Source of the DNA: CAZMXS01 sp964570325
GTDB taxonomy: Bacteria; Verrucomicrobiota; Kiritimatiellia; CAIQIC01; CAZMXS01
Assembly: GCA_964570325.1 (NCBI GenBank)
Contig: CAZMXS010000014.1
Span: 1-64,000, forward strand
DNA: 64,000 bases
Direction of reading: 5' to 3'
The notes beneath the pieces were generated by a model. It had not been told where the DNA came from and made no database searches. It was given only the letters and a program-made list of their open reading frames with translations. This document shows positions 46,694-55,600 of the stretch, piece after piece (positions within the stretch are counted from its first letter, which is position 1; the number at the start of each line of letters is the position of its first letter). Position numbers and translations under genes: made by a program.

Positions 46694-48052
46694 TCATTGA
46701 TTACGGGTCGCTTCCCTCTGCTCCCGACCGTCCGCCTCGTCCCCGCCCGCCCCATATTCTTGTACCAGCGCCCCCTGCGCGCGCGCCAGGTTCGACAGCG
46801 CCGTCAGATAGTCATAACGCGCCGCCACATCGCGCGTACGCTGCGCGATCTGGCCCACTTGCGCGGTCAGCAGAAGGGTGATGTCGGCCGCACCTTGTCG
46901 GTACTGCTCCTGCGTGATCCGCCGGGCCTCCTCCGCGCTCTCCAGGCTTTTGCGTGTGACCTGCAGGCGCTGCCAGGCTTCCTGTGCGCCCAAGTGAGCC
47001 TGGGTCAAGTCCAGCTTCAGCCGGTTGCGCGCCTGCTGCTCGTCCGCGCGCGCCGCCTCATACCGGGCGCGTGCCGCCGCCAGCGCGGCGCGCGTGCGAA
47101 ATCCATCGAACACGTTCAATTCGCCCAGCACGCCGACGGTATAACTCTGCTGGAAATCGGTGGAGACATCACTGTCCCAGTCGGACGAGCCGAACGCGCT
47201 GATCACTGGCGCATACTCGCGCTGCGCCTTGCGCCACGCCGTCTCCTGGACCCGGGTAAGCAACATGGCTGCCTGCAGTTCGGGTCGGTCCCGGATGGCT
47301 TCGGGGTCGGCGGTGGCCGGCGGCGCCACGGGCTCGCGGATGTCGGCCGGCCGGAGATCCTCGGCCGCCACAACGTCCCGCCCGATCGCGGTGTTCAGCG
47401 CCGCCAGGGCCAAGAGGAATCCATTCTGCGCGCGGATCAGATCCTCGCGCGCCTGCGCCAGTTGCACCTCCAGGTTCAGCACGTCGGTTTTCACGGTCGA
47501 ACCGGCCTTGAACCGCTCCTGGGCGACCCGCAGGCTTTCTTCCAGACTCCTCACGGCCTCCGCCTGTACATCAATAAAACCCTGCGCCTGCAGCGCGCTG
47601 TAATAGTTGCGGGTGACCTCGTAAATCAGTTGGTTCCGTACGGCGGCCAGTTGCGCGCCGCCGACCTCCGCGCCGAGGCGGGCCATTTGATTGTCCGCGC
47701 CGCGCCGCAAGTCAAAGAGCCGCCACTGCGCGCTGACGGTGCCGCGCAGGTTCTCCGTGTCATCCGGATGGTTGAAATCCTCCTGCAACGTGGCCGAACG
47801 CTGGTTAAGCCGCATGAAAAACGCCTGCGGCGGGTTGTCGCTGCGCTGGTAGCCGGCGGCGAGATTGACCCACGGGTACCATGCGGATTGCGCCTCCCGC
47901 GCCGCCGCCTGGGCCGCGGTCAGCCGGCGTTGCGCCGCCTCGGCGTCCGGGTTGTTCGCCAGCGCCGCCCGGATGCAGGCATCCAGCGTGATCCCGCGGG
48001 CCGCGCCGGCCAGCGCCGCCCAGACCCCCAACCACGCGATCCATTTGCTCAT
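46694..48052 (-). CDS. TolC-family outer membrane efflux protein
   Basis: 452-aa outer-membrane channel with signal peptide (WIAWLGVWAALAGAARG). The two OEP repeats are visible: LDACIRAALANNPDAEAAQRRL ... YPWVNLAAGYQRS, then RPELQAAMLLTRVQETAWRKAQREYAPVISAFGSSDWDSD. Long coiled helices follow each. The start at 48052 overlaps the ArsR TGA by 4 bp (ATGA), preferred over an ATG six codons upstream inside arsR. Second gene of the operon. Confidence 0.92.
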   Translation of the reverse strand: MSKWIAWLGVWAALAGAARGITLDACIRAALANNPDAEAAQRRLTAAQAAAREAQSAWYPWVNLAAGYQRSDNPPQAFFMRLNQRSATLQEDFNHPDDTENLRGTVSAQWRLFDLRRGADNQMARLGAEVGGAQLAAVRNQLIYEVTRNYYSALQAQGFIDVQAEAVRSLEESLRVAQERFKAGSTVKTDVLNLEVQLAQAREDLIRAQNGFLLALAALNTAIGRDVVAAEDLRPADIREPVAPPATADPEAIRDRPELQAAMLLTRVQETAWRKAQREYAPVISAFGSSDWDSDVSTDFQQSYTVGVLGELNVFDGFRTRAALAAARARYEAARADEQQARNRLKLDLTQAHLGAQEAWQRLQVTRKSLESAEEARRITQEQYRQGAADITLLLTAQVGQIAQRTRDVAARYDYLTALSNLARAQGALVQEYGAGGDEADGREQREATRNQ

Positions 48053-48360
48053 CGTGCACCTCCGTGACATTGAATGCAGTCGAGAATCCGCAGCGACCGC
48101 TCATCCGCCACCGCATACCAAACCTCTTTGCCGCGCCGCTCGGAGCGGAGCAGCCCGACCCGCTTCATCTGGTTCAAATGCTGGGATGCCGCCGCCTGCG
48201 GCAGCCCCGTCCCCGCCATCACCGCATGCACCGGCGCCCGGCGCGCCTGGCGCAACAGCGCGATGATGCGCAGCCGCTGCGGATGCGCCAGCAAGCGCAG
48301 CACCTGCGCCGAGCGTTCGAGCAACTCGACCGGCAGTCCGGCTGCTGATTTCGTTTTCAT
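48049..48360 (-). CDS. ArsR-family winged-helix repressor
   Basis: 103-aa metal/thiol-sensing type repressor. Winged helix with LRLLAHPQRLRIIALL, then LPQAAASQHLNQMKRVGLLRSERRGKEVWYAV (recognition helix with S-Q-H-L and the wing). There is no ELCVCDL metal box on alpha-3. The only cysteines are C95 and C98, in ILDCIQCHGG at the very C-terminus, a CxxCH pair that could bind metal or form a disulfide. As first gene of the seven-gene operon with a palindrome on its promoter, it is very likely its autorepressor. The -10 box ends 6 bp before the ATG, so its mRNA may be leaderless. The longer in-frame ATG upstream would overlap the promoter. Confidence 0.9.
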   Translation of the reverse strand: MKTKSAAGLPVELLERSAQVLRLLAHPQRLRIIALLRQARRAPVHAVMAGTGLPQAAASQHLNQMKRVGLLRSERRGKEVWYAVADERSLRILDCIQCHGGAR

Positions 48361-48366
48361 GGCACC

Positions 48367-48394
48367 AATATATAGTAATATCATTATATGTCAA
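48367..48394 (-). promoter_or_regulatory. arsR operon promoter with overlapping operator palindrome
   Basis: Reverse strand: perfect -35 TTGACA (48389-48394), 16-bp spacer, -10 TATATT (48367-48372), ending six bases before the arsR ATG. The imperfect inverted repeat 48370-48389 (ATATAATG..., 20 bp with two mismatched base pairs at each side of the dyad) covers the spacer and -10. This is the size and AT-rich type of ArsR operators. Bound repressor would block RNA polymerase. Confidence 0.6.
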
Positions 48395-48564
48395 TTAGTA
48401 AATATAAATGGCGGTCGGCGACCATGGACAGCGGCCGCATCCCTGCCGGATGTTGATTGTGGCATCCGCGCGCACACGGCTCTCGGCGCGGCGGGCGGGT
48501 GGCCGGCGCGCCCGCACTTTGAACTTTGAAGCCGGCCCTTTTCCCGCTACCGTGCCGGTCCATC

Positions 48565-50223
48565 ATGAAAAGAGATCTGGCACGGCTGGCCAACACGGAG
48601 TTTGATGTGGTCATCATCGGCGGCGGCGTCTACGGTTTGAGCGCGGCTTGGGACGCGGTGCGGCGCGGACTGACCGTCGCCGTGTTGGAAAAGGCCGATT
48701 GGGGGCACGCCGCCACCGCCGGCTGCTTCAAGCTCGTCCACGGCGGCCTGCGCTACCTCCAGAACCTGGACTTCATCCGTATGCGAACCGCGATCGTGGA
48801 GCGGCGCCGGATGATGTTCATGGCGCCGCATCTGGTCCAGCCGCTGCCGTTTATCCTGCCCTGCTACGGTCACGCCATCCGCGGCCCCGAGTTCATGTGG
48901 GCCGGGTTGCTGGCCAACGACCTCATAAGCGCCGATCGGAATGCGGGCCTCGATGCCGCGCATCGCATCCCCGCCGGTCGCATCATCTCCGCCGCCGCCT
49001 GCGCGGACCAACTACCGGCCATCCGCCGGCGGGGACTCAGCGGCGGGGCGCAGTTTCATGACGCGCAAATGTACAGCGCCGAGCGCCTTTGCCTGGCGTT
49101 CGGGCTCTCCGCGCACGACCACGGGGCGGCCCTCGCGAATTACGCCGAAGTCATCGGCTTCGTCCGCGAGGCCGGCGCACTCCGGGCCGCCTGCGTCCGC
49201 GACCAATTGGGCGGGAGCGAGTTTGCCGTACGCGGCCGGTTGTTCATCAACATGACCAATGCCTGGTCCGAAATCGTAATCCGTCTGGCCGCCGGCCAGC
49301 CACCGGAGCGCGCCGTGCTGCGCACCAAGGGCATCCAGGTGCTGACGCGCCCGTTTTCCGACCGCGTGGGGTTTGCGGTCGAAACGCAGCAAAAGGACAC
49401 CACCGCCCTGATCACGCGCGGCGGCCGAAACCTGTTTATCACTCCCTGGCGCGGCCTTTCATTTATGGGCCAGACCGACAAGCTCTACCGCGGCGACCCC
49501 GATGCCGCGCGCATCACGGGCGCGGATGTGGACGAATTTCTTACCGAGTTCAACCGCGCCTGCCCGGGCGCCAACCTGGCACGCGCCGATGTGCGTTTCT
49601 GGGTCGGTGGACTCATTCCAGTCGGCAACGATGACCCCAATCCCGAAGTGGCCAAGTTCTCCCGCAAGTTCGAAATTCTCGACCATGCCGCCGAGGGCAT
49701 CCCCAACCTGGTCAGCGTCAACGGGGCTAAATACACCGTCTGCCGCCACGCCGCGGAAAAAACCGTCAACCTCGCGCTGCGCAAGCTCGGCCGGCCCCAT
49801 CGCCCCAGCGACACCGGCCACGCCCGTCTGCGCGGCGGCGCCATCGCCGATTTCGACGCCTTTCTCCGAGCCGCGCTCGCCCAACCGATGGTGGACGAAA
49901 AAACCACGCGCCACCTGGTTTTCAGCTACGGCACGGAAATAGAGCGTATTCGGGCCTATGGCCGCGCCGACCCGGATGCGCTGCGGCACATCCGCGGCTC
50001 GTCCGAAGTGCTTCGCGCCGAGGTGCTCCACGCCGTGCGCGAAGAGATGGCGCAGAAACTGGCCGATGTCGTCATGCGCCGCACCGACCTTGGCACCGCC
50101 GGCCATCCCGGCCACGCGGCGCTGGAAGATTGCGCGGCCATCATGGCCGCCGAGTTGGAATGGTCCGCGGAACGCCAGGCTCGGGAAGTATCGGAAACCG
50201 AAAAGTTGTTTGCGCTTGAGTAA
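48565..50223 (+). CDS. glpD: glycerol-3-phosphate dehydrogenase (FAD-dependent, GlpD-like)
   Basis: 552-aa flavoprotein that oxidises sn-glycerol-3-phosphate to dihydroxyacetone phosphate, passing electrons to the quinone pool. The Rossmann motif FDVVIIGGGVYGLSAAWDAVRRG is followed by LEKADWGHAATAGCFKLVHGGLRYLQ (the GlpD KLxHGGLRYLE motif, here with Ala-Gly-Cys in place of the usual Ser-rich residues). Then FMGQTDKLYRGDP and the C-terminal GlpD_C region. The start is the ATG of MKRDLARLANTEFDVV; upstream codons lack similarity. It is divergent from arsR and its stop lies only 3 bp from the stop of the convergent C25 peptidase gene. Glycerol facilitator or kinase genes are not in the window. 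Confidence 0.9.
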   Translation: MKRDLARLANTEFDVVIIGGGVYGLSAAWDAVRRGLTVAVLEKADWGHAATAGCFKLVHGGLRYLQNLDFIRMRTAIVERRRMMFMAPHLVQPLPFILPCYGHAIRGPEFMWAGLLANDLISADRNAGLDAAHRIPAGRIISAAACADQLPAIRRRGLSGGAQFHDAQMYSAERLCLAFGLSAHDHGAALANYAEVIGFVREAGALRAACVRDQLGGSEFAVRGRLFINMTNAWSEIVIRLAAGQPPERAVLRTKGIQVLTRPFSDRVGFAVETQQKDTTALITRGGRNLFITPWRGLSFMGQTDKLYRGDPDAARITGADVDEFLTEFNRACPGANLARADVRFWVGGLIPVGNDDPNPEVAKFSRKFEILDHAAEGIPNLVSVNGAKYTVCRHAAEKTVNLALRKLGRPHRPSDTGHARLRGGAIADFDAFLRAALAQPMVDEKTTRHLVFSYGTEIERIRAYGRADPDALRHIRGSSEVLRAEVLHAVREEMAQKLADVVMRRTDLGTAGHPGHAALEDCAAIMAAELEWSAERQAREVSETEKLFALE

Positions 50224-50226
50224 CGG

Positions 50227-52269
50227 CTACGGCGCGGCCGACAGACAAGCGTTGTCGAATTGTAGTGCGCCGCCCGGCCCCGCGCCGCTGACACCCACCA
50301 CGAATCGCGCCCAGGCGGTTCCGGCCGGCGCTTTCGCTTGCACGGTCTTCTGGGTCCAGTGCTCGCCCACGCCGTCCAGGCGGGTGGTCGCGACGCTCAA
50401 CGGTTCGCCGAAACTCGCCGCATAGAACTCCAGTTTCAATTCCTGCACGGCGGCGGTCCAGACGCCCCCGCAACAGCCTTGGTCCGCCCAGAACCAGGCC
50501 GAGGCCTGGTAGGTGGTCGCCGGTTCGGCTACCGCATCTTGCCACCATCCGCCGTAGCCCGCGCCCGCCCACGTTCCGCGAATCGCCGCCGCCCACTCGC
50601 CGCCGCGCGCGCGCCAGTTCACGCGGCAGACGTTGTCCCACGTGCTCCCATGCTCGTCCGGCGCGTACCAGGCCCAGTTATATGCGTTGGTGTCGGCGTT
50701 CCCGGGAATTTCGAAACTGGCGTTGCGCAGCCGGTTGGGCGGATGGGGTTGCTCCGCCAGCCGATAGATGCGCAGGGGCGGCGCCGCATTGGTGTCGGTA
50801 AAGGCCAGCCAGAAGTTGGTGGCGGTCGCATAGGCGCTGATTCCGGTCCAACCCGCGCCGGCCAAGCCGCTGCTTGCCTCCAGCCGGTAAGTCCGCCCCT
50901 GCGCCGCCGCCCACTGGCTGACGAACGCACCGCCCACGGCGGCCAGATTGGTCGGCGCCGGTGCGCCGCTCGCCGGCCGGAGCGCGCCATCGCCGATCAA
51001 TACCATGCCATACCACCAAGATGGCGCCTCCACCGGATAGATCGGATAAATCGCGTTGTACCACTGTTTGAAAGCCTCCCCAAAACAGGCGCCCGCCGCG
51101 AGCGGCTCATAAAAATAACTGTCGCCCCACATGCCGCCGGTCTTCGTGCTGCCCCAGCTTAACAATCCGGCGTCGTTGGTGTTGAACGCCGCCGTGCCCG
51201 CCAAATTGTCAGCGGCCATGTAGTCCGACCCCGAACAAACAAAGAAAGAATAGAACAACGCCGGCGGCGTCAGCTCGCGGTACCGCGCCACGTAAGCGTA
51301 GTCGAACAAAGTCCGCCCGCTGTAGTAGAAACCGTGGCCGCCGGAGTAGCCGTGGGAACGTAGAAACACCATTTCGTAGCTCCGGTTCATCCGGTTGGTG
51401 ATATATTCCGCGGCGGTGGTGGTTTCCACGTCCATCACGCCTCCGGCGTAATCGTCGCCGTAAATTCGCGCCAGATTATGCGCGTCGTTCGCGGCATCGT
51501 CAGTCCAATCGTCGTCAATGTACGCCAGCGCCCGGCGATCGGGAACCAGGAGCCGCTGGCGATAGCGGTGATCTTTGCTGAAGTAGTTTTTCAGCAGCGC
51601 GGTCTCGGCGCCCAGGCTGGCCAGCGGGGAGGGTTTCAGCCGGCTGACCCAGATTTCCACGTCGAGGTCGCCCTGCCAGGTGTCGTACTTGCCGGCGGCA
51701 AAGGGAGGCGCATTGGTCAAGTCCAGCCAGGTTCCATTCAAGTCCATATAGAATATGTCACACGGAAAATCGGTATACCCCCAGCCCCAGATCCAGTCAT
51801 TCATCTCGAACACGATGTGGGGGATATCGCCGATCAACACGGCCCCCGCCAGGGATGCCGGCGTGCTGTAAAGCCCCGCCAGGTATGCCCGTAATTCCGG
51901 CGCACTCCCGGCGTCGTACCGGTACAACTCCGGGACAAAGCCCGCCGCGCCCAAATCGGCCAAATACTGCTCCAGCTCGCGGGCGAGCGCGGCGCAAACG
52001 TTGGAATGCACCACCACGCAGACACGACTGGTGGCCGCGCCGGATCGCGCGGACGCTTGCGGCGCGCGCGCGAAACCCATGGGTGTCAACCGCGCCGGCC
52101 CGGCGTCACGCGGGACGGCGTGCAACGGCGGCGGCCGGCCGGAAGGATCCATCCAGCGGGTTACCGCAGGCGCCCGCGCCTTCGTCTCCGGCGCGCTGCG
52201 AGCTGATGTCAACCATGCTCCCAAAAACACCATCAACAGCGTTAACCATGCGGACAGCCACTTTTTCAT
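50227..52269 (-). CDS. secreted gingipain-like C25-type cysteine peptidase with C-terminal beta module
   Basis: 680-aa exported protein: signal peptide (residues 1 to about 26), a pro-like segment, then a caspase/gingipain-fold domain. The catalytic dyad candidates are H306 in FLRSHGYSGGHG and C345 in LFYSFFVCSGSD, 39 residues apart, as in peptidase family C25. GAVLIGDIPHIVF and WVSRLKPSP are further C25-like segments. After residue about 430 comes the YRLEASSGLAGAGW ... RIYRLAEQP module and a terminal CBM-like jelly roll (NRLRNASFEIPG to the end). No T9SS C-terminal domain is recognisable. Target unknown. Confidence 0.8.
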   Translation of the reverse strand: MKKWLSAWLTLLMVFLGAWLTSARSAPETKARAPAVTRWMDPSGRPPPLHAVPRDAGPARLTPMGFARAPQASARSGAATSRVCVVVHSNVCAALARELEQYLADLGAAGFVPELYRYDAGSAPELRAYLAGLYSTPASLAGAVLIGDIPHIVFEMNDWIWGWGYTDFPCDIFYMDLNGTWLDLTNAPPFAAGKYDTWQGDLDVEIWVSRLKPSPLASLGAETALLKNYFSKDHRYRQRLLVPDRRALAYIDDDWTDDAANDAHNLARIYGDDYAGGVMDVETTTAAEYITNRMNRSYEMVFLRSHGYSGGHGFYYSGRTLFDYAYVARYRELTPPALFYSFFVCSGSDYMAADNLAGTAAFNTNDAGLLSWGSTKTGGMWGDSYFYEPLAAGACFGEAFKQWYNAIYPIYPVEAPSWWYGMVLIGDGALRPASGAPAPTNLAAVGGAFVSQWAAAQGRTYRLEASSGLAGAGWTGISAYATATNFWLAFTDTNAAPPLRIYRLAEQPHPPNRLRNASFEIPGNADTNAYNWAWYAPDEHGSTWDNVCRVNWRARGGEWAAAIRGTWAGAGYGGWWQDAVAEPATTYQASAWFWADQGCCGGVWTAAVQELKLEFYAASFGEPLSVATTRLDGVGEHWTQKTVQAKAPAGTAWARFVVGVSGAGPGGALQFDNACLSAAP

Positions 52270-52684
52270 GTTACCTCGATTGATATATAATTACCCGGCG
52301 CTTGGCCTGGCGGATAGCGCCAACTGACCCCGCCCCAATGTGTCGTTTGCTGATGCGGTCGCCATGAATATGACCCCGGGGCGGCGGCGACAGCGAGTCT
52401 GGCTATCCGGCAGTCGGGGCAGGCCATCCGCAGCTATCCGCGGATCAAGCCCATGCCGCAATGGCTTGGATTGCCGCTCGCTCAAATGCGATTTTTTCGG
52501 GCGGCTATTGTAATCCCCGAGTGGCGCGACGCGACTGTTGACGCCTGCCATGCCCCCTGGCGGGAGGCGCCTGTCCCGCGCGGCATGTGAGCGACGCCGC
52601 ATGGGGTATCCGGGTTACATCTCCACCCCGCCGCCGGGATCATCGCTCGCGACCGCACTTCCCACGTCCCAATGGTCATGTGGA
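52270..52684. other. 415-bp intergenic region with inverted-repeat element
   Basis: Upstream of the C25 peptidase gene and downstream of the 1580-aa protein gene. It contains a GC-rich element at 52557-52598 with GGCGGGA ... TCCCGC arms. The element resembles one at 57851-57894. No gene was recognised here. Confidence 0.5.
52557..52598 (+). repeat. GC-rich stem-loop repeat, copy 1
   Basis: Core GCGGGAGGCGCCTGTCCCGC followed by GCGGCATGTGA. It can fold through GCGGGA/TCCCGC. Copy 2 at 57851-57894 shares GCGGGA, GTCCCG, TGCGGCA/GCGGCA and AGTGA/TGTGA in the same order. Confidence 0.45.
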
Positions 52685-55600
52685 CTATGGCCCGCTGACC
52701 ACGTTGGCGTTGATGTAATACAAGGGCGCGGCCCGATCCGGCAGCGTGAGTGTGACCGCCGTCACATCGCCGGTGGCCGTGACGGTCTGGGGCGCGGCGC
52801 CGTCCATGACGGCAGACCATGTCACCAGGTTGGTGGACCAGTCAAAGCGGTAGGTCACCGTCGGGCGGCTCTGGAAGGCAAACCGCAACTGCCCGGTGGC
52901 CGGCATGAAATGAATCAGCGTGGACACAGCCAGATGCGAGGCCCTGTTCGTCGGATCGGTCAGCAGCACCAGCAGCTCGATGTTGTCGTTGAAGGTGTCG
53001 CCATCCGAATCGGCGGCATAGATGCTGGTTCCATAATCGCGCGCCTCGGCGACATCGGACAGGGTGTCACCGTCCGTGTCAATAGAGGTCAACGTGATAA
53101 CCCCCAGATTGGTTTCGGCTCCGGCTTGAACCACGATCCCGGTGCGGCTTTCGGTCGCATAGCCCCGCGCATTGACCGCCGCCGTGTAAGTGCCGGTCGG
53201 GATGACGATCCGGAAAACTCCGCTGGCCGGAGTAATCGCGGCGCCGGATCCGCCCGATCCGCGGACGGTCACATCAATGCCCGCATTATCGGTATCCAGC
53301 GGCGCCACGGCGACCCCGCGGATGACGCCGGCGCGGGCCGGATCCAGATACGTGATCCCGTCCCGCAGCACAACCCGATTGTCCGCCGCGTCGCGTACCA
53401 GCGCGGATACCAGCACAAAATCGCCGTTGGAAACAATCCCGAGACTAAAGTTGGTCACGACCGCGCTGAATGGAACCCAGGGAAGCGCATCCAGATTGGG
53501 CGAAATGCCGATCTTCATCTGGGTCGCGTCCGGCGCGACATTCAGCGTCAGCGTGACGGTGTTGGTGTCCGTACAACGCGCGCCGTAGTTGATCGAGAGG
53601 TTCCCATTGGGCGGCTCGTAATCCATGCGCGGCCGGCCCATGAAGATGGCGCTGGGCACACCGCGGCGGCCGGAGGCGTCCAGCGGGGTGATAGTGTAAT
53701 AGTAAACTTGGTTGTTGATCAGCGGGGCGTCAAGGTAAAAGCCGCCGTTGGTTGTGGCCGGAATGTTCGTTATCACCATGAAAGGCCCAAGAACATTGGT
53801 GGCACGGGCCAACTCCACCTCGTGGTAGCCGCGTTCAGCGGAGAATGTGATGATGTTCTGGCCCGGCCGCGGGAACAGATTGGTCATGCTCTCTTCCGGG
53901 CAAGCATCCGTGAACCAGTCATGGACTCGCGCAATCACGGGCGGCATCAACGCATCGTCCATATAATCCAATGGGTTCGAGCCGTGGTCCACTTCGGACC
54001 TGTCGGTCTCGCCTCCGCCGTCCGTGTCCAGGCAGTCCGGTGCAGTGCCGCGCTGGTATTCGTCTCCGTTGCTCAATCCATCACCGTCGGCATCGCCGCC
54101 GGCGTCGGATACGAAGGGACTAAGGCCACGGTGGCGGATTTCATAGCGGTTGGGCATGCCGTCGCCGTCGGTGTCGCCGCCCTCGCCCTCGTAAATGTGG
54201 AAGGCGCCATGTTCAATCCGCGTAAAGGGGCGTCCGTAGTTGTCGGTGCCAGTTGCCCGCAGTCCAACCTGATAGCTGCCAGTAATACAGGGCGGATTGG
54301 TCTCCGCGTAGCCGCCGCCGGATCCGCTGTACTCCGTCGTGGCCGCAAACTCGGCGGCATAAACGCCGTCGCCGGCCCGGCCGTCATACGCGCCGCCGTC
54401 GTCCCGCAGACGCAGGAAGACCGGCGAACGGCCGGGGTGGGTGACAGTGGCCAAGACGTCGGCGTTGCGGATCGGCCCGCGTCCATCGGACAGCACGGCC
54501 ACGATCGGCATCGGCAAGCCGCGCAAGTAGAGGCCATTCTGCGCGTAGATCGCGTCCACACCGTGGAACTGGGCGAAGTAGAGCCAGACCTGCGCGCCTT
54601 GGCGGTTGCGGCCGGACACGACCAGCAGGTAGGATTGGGAGTCGGCCCCCATGTTCGTGACGGTCAGACTCCACGTCCCGTTGGTCATTGTGTCCAGGCG
54701 GAACACCTTGTGGAAGTCAGGATCCCAAAAGTGGCCGGAGGGATCGAGGTTGGTGACGGTGTAGCCGCCGTCCGGGGGTGGCAGCGGATTGCCGTCAGGT
54801 TGCTTAACCGTCAGGTCCAGGCCGCTGCCGCTGGATCCGGCGTACAGGCTGATGACGGCGTTCTCGATGCCGCCCTCCACGAGATTTAGCGTGAAGGTTC
54901 TGGCGGCGCGGCCGGAGAGCAGCCCGCGCGCATCGAGAAATCGTTCGCGGCGATGGATGCGCTCGCTCGATTGCAGAAATACGTCCGCGAGGTCCAGTAG
55001 CATGGAGTTGGTGCTGGCCGTGGCGGATGCGGCGCGCCGGGTGCCGGAGCCGTTGGTCAGCGCCGGCACCTCGTAGTACCGGCCGGATGTCTCGTTCGCC
55101 ATTGTCTGGAGCAAGTTCTTGTCACAGCCGGAGCCCAGCGCAATGGTCTCAATGCGGGTGCCAGTGGCGTCGTACAGCGCTTTCACCGCGGCATAATCCA
55201 CGTCCTCGTTCTGGTGGCCGTCGCTCAACAGGACAACCCATCGTTCAGCATCCGGCTGGCCGCGATCCATGATCTCCTTGGCGCCCCAATAGAGGCCGTC
55301 GCCAATCGAGGTGTAGCCGGTCGGAGCCAGCATGTCGCCGCCGGGATTGGTGTCATCAATCAGCAGATTGACCAGATCGCGCTCAAACTGGCTGTTCATG
55401 ACGCCCAGGTGCCAGATGGTCTGGCCGTCATAGTAGAGATTGGTGCCGTCCGGCTCAATCTGGTTGCCGTTGAACCGCACCACTCCGATCTGGTCATCGC
55501 TGCCGGAGGCGTCAATGAAGAGCTGGGCCGCGTTGCGCATGGCCTCGTAGCGCGGTGTGTCGCCCGAAAGCATGCCCATGCTGCCCGAACGATCCAGCAC

